Source: an uncultured Eubacteriales bacterium (lineage in GTDB: Bacteria; Bacillota; Clostridia; Oscillospirales; Acutalibacteraceae). From it: a stretch of DNA of 64,000 nt. Below are positions 1 to 7,263 of this stretch, piece by piece. The notes under the pieces are model-generated. The model ran no database searches, was not told the DNA's origin, and saw only the letters and a program-made list of their open reading frames with translations. The translations under genes were made by a program, and so were the position numbers. Within the stretch, counting starts at the first letter, position 1. Each line of letters opens with the position of its first letter. The DNA lies in contig OMWP01000013.1 in assembly GCA_900314795.1 (NCBI GenBank), forward strand, positions 34,501 to 98,500. The letters run 5' to 3'.

Positions 1-148
1 CACGCGGGGCGTGATGGGGTCCCCGAAAGATGACATACGCCAGTATGCCTGCGTCCTCCGCCTTGCTCTGCGAAATTTCTCGCTAACAAATTTGTTAAAA
101 CATTTAATGGATACTTAGTATAAGCCCTGTTTCGATTCTTTCACATAG
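1..148. other. Left-edge stretch with no gene recognised
   Basis: No open frame with a ribosome binding site is visible in either direction. The first ~110 bases are GC-rich and the rest AT-rich. The GC-rich part may be the end of a gene or a repeat cut by the window edge; I could not assign it. Confidence 0.3.
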
Positions 149-179
149 AAAAAACACCCTGTCTTGCAACAGGATGTTT
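149..179 (-). terminator. Rho-independent terminator of the PAP2 gene
   Basis: On the minus strand a hairpin with arms ACATCCTGT and ACAGGGTGT around TGCAA (about 155-177) is followed by six T (149-154). It begins about 15 bases after the PAP2 stop codon. Confidence 0.8.
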
Positions 180-191
180 ACGGTATCGGTA

Positions 192-731
192 TTAACCCTT
201 GAAGATGAACGCTTTGAAGATCAGCGTGACCAGACTGCCGTCGATGATTCCCAGCACAATGCCGCCCAGTACATCGGTCAGGTAATGCACCCTCAGGTAC
301 ATGCGTGAAAATGCAATGGCGCACGCCAACAGCAGCGCAGGGATCCAGATCCATGGGGGACAGCACCATGCGGTGACCGTAAAGGCGCAAAAGGAGGAGG
401 CGCTGTGTCCCGAGGGGAAGGAATGATCCTTGGGCTTATTGATTTTCATATCTTCATCCGAGATCCATGTGGACGGGCGGTCGCGGCCGACGGACTTTTT
501 GATCAATACCTCTCCGATCAGGTAGTTCACGCCCAAAGCGGTGGTCAGGATCACGTTGGTCTCGCGGTATCGGCGGGTAATCAGAAAGGGGATCACAAAG
601 GCGACCAACCAGATGAATCCGCCGGTGCCCGCGTAGGTGAACAGCACCATGATCCTGTCCAGCACGGGACGGTGGATCTCAGACATCCGTTTGAGCACGC
701 GTTCGTCCATTTCACGCAGTTTATGAAACAT
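192..731 (-). CDS. PAP2-family membrane phosphatase
   Basis: Integral membrane phosphatase of the PAP2/acid-phosphatase superfamily, which removes phosphate from phosphatidic acid, undecaprenyl pyrophosphate or similar lipids. All three signature blocks are present (numbering from this start): K79-SVGRDRP, PSGH at 106-109, and SRx5Hx3D at 142-153 with catalytic His149 and Asp153. About five hydrophobic segments surround them. The reading frame extends upstream to a GTG at 764, but GGAG lies six bases before the ATG at 731, so I place the start there (179 aa). Substrate cannot be told from sequence; UppP-like recycling of cell-wall carrier lipid is one possibility. A promoter at 898-927 and a ~160-base leader precede it. 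Confidence 0.88.
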   Translation of the reverse strand: MFHKLREMDERVLKRMSEIHRPVLDRIMVLFTYAGTGGFIWLVAFVIPFLITRRYRETNVILTTALGVNYLIGEVLIKKSVGRDRPSTWISDEDMKINKPKDHSFPSGHSASSFCAFTVTAWCCPPWIWIPALLLACAIAFSRMYLRVHYLTDVLGGIVLGIIDGSLVTLIFKAFIFKG

Positions 732-897
732 AATTTGCTCCGTAATCAAATCATTGCGCGGCACGGGTGTGTCGCAGTGGTCTCAACCGATCAGGTTCTT
801 GTCATTGCACAGGAGAACCCCTGAGCGCGCTTGGGGCATCTCCCTTAGAAAAGGGAAGCAATGCTGCGGCGGTCTCAGTCGATTTCTATACTTTTTC

Positions 898-927
898 ATT
901 ATATATGAAAACCGAGAACGGTGTCAA
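898..927 (-). promoter_or_regulatory. Sigma-A promoter for the PAP2 gene
   Basis: Read on the minus strand: TTGACA (922-927), an 18-base spacer and TATAAT (898-903). Transcription would start near 891, leaving a leader of about 160 bases. That leader includes a partial copy of the CTCCCTT...AAGGGA dispersed repeat (about 838-866). Confidence 0.75.
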
Positions 928-949
928 TATATAAGGAAAAGATTCTGTC

Positions 950-985
950 AAAAGATCAAAAAGGCTCCCACGCAAGGGAGCCTTG
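950..985 (-). terminator. Terminator of the small membrane-protein gene
   Basis: Nine-base arms AAGGCTCCC / GGGAGCCTT (961-969 and 976-984) followed on the minus strand by a T-rich tract. Confidence 0.8.
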
Positions 986-1013
986 TATCTGTGTCGTCTT
1001 CGGTGATCTCAAA

Positions 1014-1544
1014 TTATTTCCGGTTATGGATATTGTTGAGGATCGATTCGATATCATCATCCGTGGTGGAAGTGTCGAGCTGAACATCCTCGGTGGGATC
1101 TTCCGCTTGAAAATCCTCCGCCGGCGCCTGCTTTTCTTCAACATTGACGCGGCGGGGACGCATGGAACGGCGTCGCGGTGATCCGTCCTTTTTATGGAAA
1201 GGAAGCACATCGCCCAACAGCAGACCCAGATAGCCGCATAAGAAATAGGCAACGATATAGATGAGAACCGTGTACCACGAGGTCCTCCACATGCCGTAAA
1301 GCAGTGCGGAAAGCGCATAGAAGATCGGTGCGAGCAGACAGAGGATGAGATTGTTTCGTTTCTTTTGTATCTTATAGACCAGCCCGCAGCCGAACGCTGT
1401 CAGCGGAAAGACGCCGATCTGGATGATATAAGTCAATGCAGAGGTGGTCTTGCCCATAAACAAGGGCAGCAGCAGGAAGATGATGCCGATGATAATGATG
1501 TATGGTAAAAGTTCTTTAAGCGTTTTTTCTAATTTGTCGTTCAT
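1014..1544 (-). CDS. Small polytopic membrane protein of unknown function
   Basis: 176-aa protein that I do not recognise as a named family. Four hydrophobic segments (roughly residues 13-31, 37-58, 66-84 and 91-112) are followed by a cytoplasmic tail that starts very basic (RRRSMRPRRVN) and ends acidic (EDPTEDVQLD, TTDDDIES). The layout suggests a small membrane anchor with a charged soluble tail. GGAG five bases before the ATG fixes the start, and a near-consensus promoter lies at 1585-1613. It is a single-gene transcript bounded by its own terminator. Confidence 0.75.
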   Translation of the reverse strand: MNDKLEKTLKELLPYIIIIGIIFLLLPLFMGKTTSALTYIIQIGVFPLTAFGCGLVYKIQKKRNNLILCLLAPIFYALSALLYGMWRTSWYTVLIYIVAYFLCGYLGLLLGDVLPFHKKDGSPRRRSMRPRRVNVEEKQAPAEDFQAEDPTEDVQLDTSTTDDDIESILNNIHNRK

Positions 1545-1584
1545 TTTTTCTCCATAGATTGATACTTGATTTTCGGTAGCTATA

Positions 1585-1613
1585 ATTATAGATTATCATT
1601 TTCATAAAATCAA
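1585..1613 (-). promoter_or_regulatory. Promoter of the 1014-1544 gene
   Basis: Minus strand: TTGATT (1608-1613), 17-base spacer, TATAAT (1585-1590), about 40 bases before the start codon. Confidence 0.7.
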
Positions 1614-1647
1614 GATAAATATTACCTAAAATTCGTCTATTTTTTGA

Positions 1648-1676
1648 TTGACTTATTTGTGACAGGGGAGTAAAAT
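1648..1676 (+). promoter_or_regulatory. Promoter of mgtE
   Basis: TTGACT (1648-1653), 17-base spacer, TAAAAT (1671-1676). Predicted start of transcription is near 1683, more than 300 bases before the mgtE start codon. Confidence 0.7.
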
Positions 1677-1682
1677 AGAATT

Positions 1683-1990
1683 ACTGTCGGACAGGGTGAT
1701 CTCTGCAGCTGACAGAATCCAAAACCGAAAGAGGCGAGAGAATGGACACCGGAAGTACGAGCGGCGCTGCCGGAGGGCGACGAAGAGTCAAGTATTGCGG
1801 TACGGATTTGAGGGATCCGGTTTTCAGTTAAAAGCAGATAGCGGTGCGTCTTTGGGCTTTTGTAAGAGAAAGCCGACGGACAAGCGCGCTGTATGATCGC
1901 GCGTCTGCGCAACGGACTTATCTGTTTTTCACTGGAAATCGGCAAAGCCGCAATACCCCTTCTACAGTGCCTCCGCGAGTTAAAAAACGT
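1683..1990 (+). ncRNA. Long leader of mgtE, possibly structured RNA
   Basis: An untranslated stretch of about 310 bases separates the promoter from mgtE. It is GC-rich and rich in short inverted repeats (for example GACAGGGTGATC, CACCGGAAGTACGAGC, and GCGCG/CGCGC around 1888-1903). MgtE genes are often controlled by the M-box magnesium riboswitch; I looked for its conserved GGTGAGGCTCC and loop elements and could not match them. This is therefore a candidate regulatory leader of unknown class. Confidence 0.35.
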
Positions 1991-2004
1991 AGGAGGTTAT
2001 TTTT

Positions 2005-3384
2005 ATGGAAAGGAATACAGTGAGCTTGTTCGAGACGATCCAGACCCTGCTCGATAACAAGCGCTATTCCACCCTGCGCGACATCCTCAACACGATGAAT
2101 CCCGTCGATATCGCGGCGGTATTCGAGGATCTGCAGAGTGAGAAGACAGCTCTGCTGTTCCGACTGCTGCCCAAGGAAACGGCTGCCGAGACCTTTGTCG
2201 AGATGGACGAGAAGACCCAGCAGCTCTTGATCCACGGCTTTTCGGATACGGAGCTCAAGGAGGTCATCGACGAGCTGTATGTCGATGACGCGGTCGACCT
2301 GATCGAGGAGATGCCCGCGAATGTGGTCAAGCGAATCCTCCGACAGGCGGATCCCCAGACAAGAAAAGAAATCAACGAAATCTTGAAATATCCCGAGGAC
2401 AGCGCCGGGTCGATCATGACGACCGAGTGCGTGATCCTCCGCCCCAAGATGACCGCGGAGGAGGCGATCAAGCGCATCCGCCGCACCGGTATCGACAAGG
2501 AGACCATCTACACCTGCTATGTGTCGGACACGCACTCCACCCTGATCGGTATCGTCACCATCAAGACGCTGCTGCTCAGTGATGATGACGAGGTCATCGA
2601 GAACATCATGGAGACCAACGTCATCTCCGTCAACACCCTTGACGACCAGGAAGAGGTCGCCCAGATGTTCAACAAGTACAATTTCCTCGCCCTGCCCGTC
2701 GTGGATAAGGAGAACCGCCTGGTCGGTATCGTCACGGTCGATGACGCGATCGACGTCATGGAGGAAGAGGCGACCGAGGATATCCAGAAGATGGCGGCTA
2801 TCACGCCGACCACCGACAAGCCCTATGACCGTATCGGCGTGTTTGAGACCTATCTCGCGCGTATCCCGTGGCTGCTGATCCTGATGATCTCCGCCACCTT
2901 CACCGGCATGATCATCACCGGCTTTGAGGACGCGCTGGCGGGCTCGCTGGTGCTGTCCGCCTTCATCCCGATGCTGATGGATACCGGTGGTAACTCCGGC
3001 TCACAGGCGTCCGTCACCGTCATCCGTGCGCTCTCGCTGGATGAGATCGAGTTCAAGGATATCTTCAAGGTCATCTTCAAAGAGGCGCGTGTATCGATCC
3101 TGTGCGGCGTCACGCTTGCCGCGGCGAACTTTGCCAAGATCATGCTGTTCGACCGACTGGTGCTCGGCAATACCGGCATCACCGTACAGGTGGCGCTGGT
3201 GGTATGCCTGACGATGATCGTCACCATCTTTATCGCCAAGCTCGTCGGCTGTACCCTGCCGATGATCGCGGCAAAGATCGGCTTTGACCCTGCCGTGATG
3301 GCGTCGCCGTTCATCACCACCATCGTGGACGCGATCTCGCTGGTCGTCTATTTCCAGATCGCTCAGGCGATCCTGCATCTGTAG
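2005..3384 (+). CDS. mgtE: Magnesium transporter MgtE
   Basis: Mg2+ channel/transporter of the MgtE (SLC41-like) family. The 459 residues show the full layout: N-terminal cytoplasmic helical domain (about 1-130, with the repeated DxxxLIEEMP / LLFRLLPKE-type helices), two CBS domains (about 135-255, including the segment LPVVDKENRLVGIVTVDDAID), and five transmembrane helices (about 285-459) with the GGNSGSQ motif of the pore. In this family the CBS and N domains sense cytoplasmic Mg2+ and gate the pore. AGGAGG lies eight bases before the ATG. It stands alone behind its own promoter and ends at the bidirectional terminator at 3469. Confidence 0.96.
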   Translation: MERNTVSLFETIQTLLDNKRYSTLRDILNTMNPVDIAAVFEDLQSEKTALLFRLLPKETAAETFVEMDEKTQQLLIHGFSDTELKEVIDELYVDDAVDLIEEMPANVVKRILRQADPQTRKEINEILKYPEDSAGSIMTTECVILRPKMTAEEAIKRIRRTGIDKETIYTCYVSDTHSTLIGIVTIKTLLLSDDDEVIENIMETNVISVNTLDDQEEVAQMFNKYNFLALPVVDKENRLVGIVTVDDAIDVMEEEATEDIQKMAAITPTTDKPYDRIGVFETYLARIPWLLILMISATFTGMIITGFEDALAGSLVLSAFIPMLMDTGGNSGSQASVTVIRALSLDEIEFKDIFKVIFKEARVSILCGVTLAAANFAKIMLFDRLVLGNTGITVQVALVVCLTMIVTIFIAKLVGCTLPMIAAKIGFDPAVMASPFITTIVDAISLVVYFQIAQAILHL

Positions 3385-3468
3385 GCTCTTAATTGAATAA
3401 AGTCATCGCGACTCATGACACACGTATTTACGCGGATCGGGGTTGCGCTGATTTCAATCGAATAAAAG

Positions 3469-3511
3469 ACTCCCTTTGTGATGTGCGTCACAGAGGGAGT
3501 AAGATTTTTTT
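3469..3511. terminator. Bidirectional terminator between mgtE and the HTH gene
   Basis: Thirteen-base arms ACTCCCTTTGTGA / TCACAGAGGGAGT around TGTGCG, followed by a T run at 3504-3511 on the plus strand and a T-rich tract on the minus strand. An almost identical hairpin recurs at 6382-6413. Confidence 0.85.
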
Positions 3512-3516
3512 ACACA

Positions 3517-3936
3517 TTATTCGAGCAGCTTCAAATGCTTTTCGTACAGAAGCTCGTTGACGGATATGACGTTCATATGGTGGATCAGCGCGAACGCGAT
3601 AACAGAATCACGCGCGTCGCGGGGGTACAGCTCGCCGTATCCGCTTTTACGAAGAAGGCGGTTCATCTCATTGATCGCAAGACCGATCCCGAACCCCAGC
3701 ATGATGAGTTTGTCCCGCGAGGGATTTTTGGTACCGTTGAGGATCTGGTAGCCATAGTGCTTTTCGATGCCGGAGCGGTTGATCACATCGATCTTACTCA
3801 TCTTTTCGGCGGCTATTTTATAGTTGAGCAAATCGGCTACCGACTCGAACAGCATTTCGTCGCTGTTTTCCGCAAAATATTCGTCGATGCTTCTTTTCTC
3901 GCCCAAGGACTTATAAAGGTCGTCGGTTTTTTTCAT
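3517..3936 (-). CDS. Helix-turn-helix protein divergent from a kinase
   Basis: 139-aa soluble protein. The central part (about 47-95: SKIDVINRSGIEKHYGYQILNGTKNPSRDKLIMLGFGIGLAINEMNRLL, quoted only to show the layout, is best read as short blocks) has the spacing of an XRE/lambda-repressor helix-turn-helix, including NGTKNPSRDKLI before a helix like those that follow recognition helices. AAGGA lies before the ATG. It is transcribed away from the Ser/Thr kinase at 4000, sharing a 63-base intergenic space, which suggests that the two form a regulatory unit. DNA binding is inferred from the pattern only; the N- and C-terminal thirds have no recognised domain. Confidence 0.65.
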   Translation of the reverse strand: MKKTDDLYKSLGEKRSIDEYFAENSDEMLFESVADLLNYKIAAEKMSKIDVINRSGIEKHYGYQILNGTKNPSRDKLIMLGFGIGLAINEMNRLLRKSGYGELYPRDARDSVIAFALIHHMNVISVNELLYEKHLKLLE

Positions 3937-3999
3937 TGTTATCTTCCTTTTTTATAATGATACCGGTTTTTGCTGTATGACATCCCGGAGGTGATCGAT

Positions 4000-5094
4000 A
4001 TGACAGACGCGCAGAGATATGAACTGTGGCAATACAGCGTGGTCGCTGTAATCAATCCCCAAATGAATATCGTCCGCAACAACGCCTCGGGACAACTGAT
4101 GGTGCTGCGCCTTTACAACAGGGAGATGTACCCTGTTTTGCAGATGCTCTGCCAAATCAAGGACAGAAATCTGATGCAGGTCTATGACGCGGCGGATGAC
4201 GGGAAGCACTGCCTCGGTCTGTGTGAATTTATCGAGGGGATCACGCTCGAACAGCTCGTGAAAACCGAGGGCGTACTGTCCGAAAAACGGACGCGTGAGA
4301 TCGCCGCGGATGTATGCGCGGGGCTGAGTGCTTTGCACCGCAGAGGGATCATCCATAAGGATATCAAGCCGTCCAACGTGATGGTAGATAAAAACGGCGT
4401 CGTCAAAATCATTGATTATGATATCGTTCGTATCCATAAAAACGGCGCTGACAAGGATACCCGCATGTTCGGCACGGCGGGGTATGCCTCTCCCGAGCAC
4501 TTTGGGTTCGGTCAGACCGATCCCCGATCGGATATCTATTCGGTGGGTGTGTTGATGAATTATCTGCTGACAGGCGCTATGCCGGCGGAGCGCCGATATT
4601 TCGGTCCGCTTTCTCCCGTGATACAACGGTGTTTGGAGGTGGACGCAAACAAGCGGTATGATTCGGTCGAGCTGCTTTATGCGGCTTTATGGGGCGATCT
4701 GAGCGCCGCCGACACGACGACAAGGCGAGAGCGAAAGAAGCGTCCCTTCAGACCCTTGCCGGGGTTCAGAGGCAAGAATGTATTTGTCAAGATCCTGATG
4801 ACGATTCTGCTGGCAGCTTACTTTTTGTTGCTCTTTCTCAGTATTCAGATGGCAGTCAAAGAAGCGAGCAGCGCAGACAGGTTCTTTTGGGAGCATCTGT
4901 ATTTTTCCGTGAATATATTGGTGTTCTTCACGGGATTGCCGTACATCTTTTTCGGCGATGTATTCTATCTTTCCGAAAAGATCTATCCATCCAATCCCGC
5001 GCGCGGCAGACAGTTGACAAAGGTGTTGGGCGTGTTATCGATCGCCGCGGGGATCGCCATGATGTTTTTGTATCAATATATGCCCTTTCATTGA
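4000..5094 (+). CDS. Membrane-anchored Ser/Thr kinase-like protein with atypical ATP site
   Basis: 364-aa protein with a eukaryote-like protein-kinase fold and three C-terminal transmembrane helices (about residues 268-290, 302-325 and 340-362). Catalytic loop HKDIKPSN at 119-126, metal-binding segment DYD at 139-141 in place of DFG, and an activation/APE-like segment GTAGYASPEHFG are clear. The N-lobe is odd: no glycine-rich loop is visible and the beta-3 VAIK lysine is replaced by Arg37 in VLRLY. It may be a weakly active or pseudo-kinase, or use another lysine. The frame opens earlier at a TTG (3970), but GGAGG eight bases before the ATG at 4000 decides the start. It diverges from an HTH gene. 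Confidence 0.85.
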   Translation: MTDAQRYELWQYSVVAVINPQMNIVRNNASGQLMVLRLYNREMYPVLQMLCQIKDRNLMQVYDAADDGKHCLGLCEFIEGITLEQLVKTEGVLSEKRTREIAADVCAGLSALHRRGIIHKDIKPSNVMVDKNGVVKIIDYDIVRIHKNGADKDTRMFGTAGYASPEHFGFGQTDPRSDIYSVGVLMNYLLTGAMPAERRYFGPLSPVIQRCLEVDANKRYDSVELLYAALWGDLSAADTTTRRERKKRPFRPLPGFRGKNVFVKILMTILLAAYFLLLFLSIQMAVKEASSADRFFWEHLYFSVNILVFFTGLPYIFFGDVFYLSEKIYPSNPARGRQLTKVLGVLSIAAGIAMMFLYQYMPFH

Positions 5095-5128
5095 GGCTGA
5101 TCGCTTCCGCAAAGTGATGCTTGATGGT

Positions 5129-5157
5129 TTGTCATGCGTTTTCATCATTCATATTAG
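5129..5157 (+). promoter_or_regulatory. Possible promoter of the DUF6591-like lipoprotein gene
   Basis: TTGTCA (5129-5134), 17-base spacer, TATTAG (5152-5157). The -10 is imperfect; it is the best match in the gap before 5263. Confidence 0.4.
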
Positions 5158-5262
5158 CATAATTTTCCGAAAAAATGTTATGCTGTCAGCATACCAATAA
5201 GAGGTTGTGTTTTTGTATGATAACAGTACAGTAATGTGTCAGACAGCTAAGGAGGAATGATG

Positions 5263-6294
5263 ATGAAAAGGACACTTGCTTTGATGATGAGTCTATTGTT
5301 TGTGGTAATGCTGTGTGCGTGCGGCGGTGAAAAATGGCCGACATCGGGACTCGGAGCGATGCTGCCGAAGCCTTCTGCGGGTACCGTGAAGAGCATCAAT
5401 GAGTTTGATCAAAAATTTTCCGCAATGGTAGAAAGCATCTCGAAGGATGGCTATGAAAACTATGTATCCGCTTGCAAGGATAAGGGCTTTACCGTTGACG
5501 CGGAGGAAGCCCCTGACTATACGGCGTTCAATGAGGATGGGTATAAACTCAGGTTGAATTACATGGAATCCAGTAAAATGCTGGACATCGATCTGGATAA
5601 GCCTATTGAAATGGGAACACTCCGTTGGCCCGACAGCGCTTTGGGCAAAGCCGTTCCCAAGCCCGATTCCGACAAGGGAAAAGTTGAAACCGACACCGAA
5701 AGTCAGTTTATCGTCTATGTCGGAGGGTTCGAGATCGATAAACTGGACAGCTATATCGAAGCCTGTATCAAAGCCGGCTTCACTGTGGATTATGACCGCG
5801 GTGATAAATACTATCACGCGTATGACAAGAACAACTATTACCTCAAGATCTCCTATGAAGGTTTTCAAACCATTTGTATCGAGGCGAGTGTGAAAGAAGA
5901 GGAAACCACCGCGACCCAAAATACAGATGATACGAAAAAAGAAGATACTTCTAAAAGCTCAAAAGCCGATTCGTCAAAGACAGATTCTTCCAAGTCCGCT
6001 TCTTCCGCGTCGAGCTCATCCAACTCGGACTCCGGTGAGGTGTCGGCTGATTTCAAAGAGATGATGGACGAATATGAGAGCTTTATGGACAGTTACGTTG
6101 ATTTTATGCAAAGGTATAAAGACAGCGATAATCCCGCCTCGATGATGGCGGAATACAGCGAGATGATGAAAAAATACAGTGAATTCATGAACAAGGTGAA
6201 CGCGGTCAATACCAACGATTTGTCCGCGGCGGATTACGCGTATTATTTGGAAGTGACCGCAAGAGTGAATAAAAAGCTGGCTTCCGTTGCCTGA
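5263..6294 (+). CDS. Lipoprotein with two DUF6591-like repeats
   Basis: 343-aa predicted lipoprotein. A signal peptide ends in the lipobox LCAC, so the mature protein should be anchored to the outer face of the membrane. Two homologous ~85-residue repeats follow. Each starts LG...PKP, continues through a Y...YI/V-ACK/IKAGFTVD block and ends in a Y-K/L-L-Y strand (about residues 30-108 and 125-205). I recognise these as resembling DUF6591. A low-complexity Ser/Lys/Asp linker (about 208-260) leads to a helical Met/Tyr-rich C-terminus. Three ATGs lie in tandem; the third (5263) has the right distance from GGAGG. Function unknown. Confidence 0.8.
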   Translation: MKRTLALMMSLLFVVMLCACGGEKWPTSGLGAMLPKPSAGTVKSINEFDQKFSAMVESISKDGYENYVSACKDKGFTVDAEEAPDYTAFNEDGYKLRLNYMESSKMLDIDLDKPIEMGTLRWPDSALGKAVPKPDSDKGKVETDTESQFIVYVGGFEIDKLDSYIEACIKAGFTVDYDRGDKYYHAYDKNNYYLKISYEGFQTICIEASVKEEETTATQNTDDTKKEDTSKSSKADSSKTDSSKSASSASSSSNSDSGEVSADFKEMMDEYESFMDSYVDFMQRYKDSDNPASMMAEYSEMMKKYSEFMNKVNAVNTNDLSAADYAYYLEVTARVNKKLASVA

Positions 6295-6381
6295 TCCGTT
6301 ATTATTCTATAGGAAACACGCTGAAAAAGCAAATATCGTTTGCGGGGTACCGCACTGATATCGCCCAATGATCGTGAAAAA

Positions 6382-6425
6382 ACTCCCTTTGTGATGTGTA
6401 TCACAGAGGGAGTTTGTTTTTTGGG
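6382..6425. terminator. Bidirectional terminator between convergent lipoprotein genes
   Basis: Arms ACTCCCTTTGTGA (6382-6394) and TCACAGAGGGAGT (6401-6413) with a T run on each side. Apart from the loop it is the same hairpin as at 3469. Confidence 0.88.
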
Positions 6426-6435
6426 ATTTGTTATT

Positions 6436-7152
6436 TTAGTTGGCTTGTACACTGATCCCTTTGATTCCGGGGTCAACTGATTTTGCTTTTTCCTCGTCTA
6501 TTTCATGTGCATTATAATAGACCGTTGCTTTGGAATCGATGTTCTGTCGTATAGTAGCGGAACCGACTAACGGAGCAAGTTCATAGCTTCCGATGACCTT
6601 TGATACCTCCAGATAAGTCATATCGGCAGAAATGGATTCATTGTACTTTGCGTTACCGTAAACTGTGATGGAATTATAAGAATGGATGGTACCATCGGAT
6701 ATTTTCTTTTTGATGCTCTCTGCTGAATCGGAAGCCGGGTCACCTCCTACAAAGAATGCGAATCCCGGTAAGGTGGTATTGTTATAGATACTTACCCCGC
6801 CGGACGTTATTCCGAGCATATGCTCCCCTTCGAATTCGACCTCGTAATCATTCCCCATGATCTCTATGATCTCAGACAGTGGCTTGGTTACCAGATCAAC
6901 AGCATAATACTCCGTTTTGGGTGCCTGTGTCGGTGCTTCTGTAGCGGACGGGTCGGTTGATTTGGGGACGGTCGGCACCTCTGTAGGCGTGGTTTCGGTC
7001 ATCTGCTCGGTTGCCCTGACATTTTCGACCGCGGCGGTCTCGACAGTGGGTGAGGGCTCATCCGCGGTAGCGGGTTTAGTTGTTTTTGCGCAGCCGCAGA
7101 ATACGGCGGCGGTTAACAGAACGGCTAATAATAAACTGATTTTTGCTTTCAT
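6436..7152 (-). CDS. Lipoprotein of unknown function
   Basis: 238-aa predicted lipoprotein: short basic N-terminus, hydrophobic stretch and lipobox FCGC, so Cys21 would be lipidated. A Thr/Pro/Glu-rich linker (about 25-85) spaces a globular domain from the membrane. The globular part (about 86-238) has no family that I recognise; it alternates short beta-like segments (YYAVDLVTKPLSEI, GNDYEVEFEGEHMLGI) with helices. AAAGGAG nine bases before the ATG supports the start. A 29-base element upstream (7184-7212) is repeated before the next lipoprotein gene, implying shared regulation. Confidence 0.7.
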   Translation of the reverse strand: MKAKISLLLAVLLTAAVFCGCAKTTKPATADEPSPTVETAAVENVRATEQMTETTPTEVPTVPKSTDPSATEAPTQAPKTEYYAVDLVTKPLSEIIEIMGNDYEVEFEGEHMLGITSGGVSIYNNTTLPGFAFFVGGDPASDSAESIKKKISDGTIHSYNSITVYGNAKYNESISADMTYLEVSKVIGSYELAPLVGSATIRQNIDSKATVYYNAHEIDEEKAKSVDPGIKGISVQAN

Positions 7153-7183
7153 TGATCTACACTCCTTTATCCTTGTGTTTGTT

Positions 7184-7212
7184 TATACACACAAGTCGAC
7201 AGAGTGTGACAC
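7184..7212 (-). promoter_or_regulatory. Shared upstream element, copy 1
   Basis: On the plus strand it starts TATACACACAAGTCGACAG and ends GTGTGACAC. It matches 27 of 29 bases of the element at 8745-8773 and lies at the same distance (about 31 bases) before a lipoprotein start codon. It includes a TATA-type -10 on the minus strand, so it is probably a promoter with an extended binding site. Confidence 0.6.
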
Positions 7213-7263
7213 GCTATATGACAGTTCATTCCGTGTGGTACAGAAGAAGTCGTTGATGATCGC

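Noticed and set aside
956..1318. 120-aa minus-strand frame
   Set aside because: It is a shadow of the 176-aa membrane-protein gene, and its end is formed by the terminator.
1683..1990. M-box magnesium riboswitch before mgtE
   Set aside because: The conserved GGTGAGGCTCC entry and terminal-loop blocks could not be matched; only an unclassified leader is reported.
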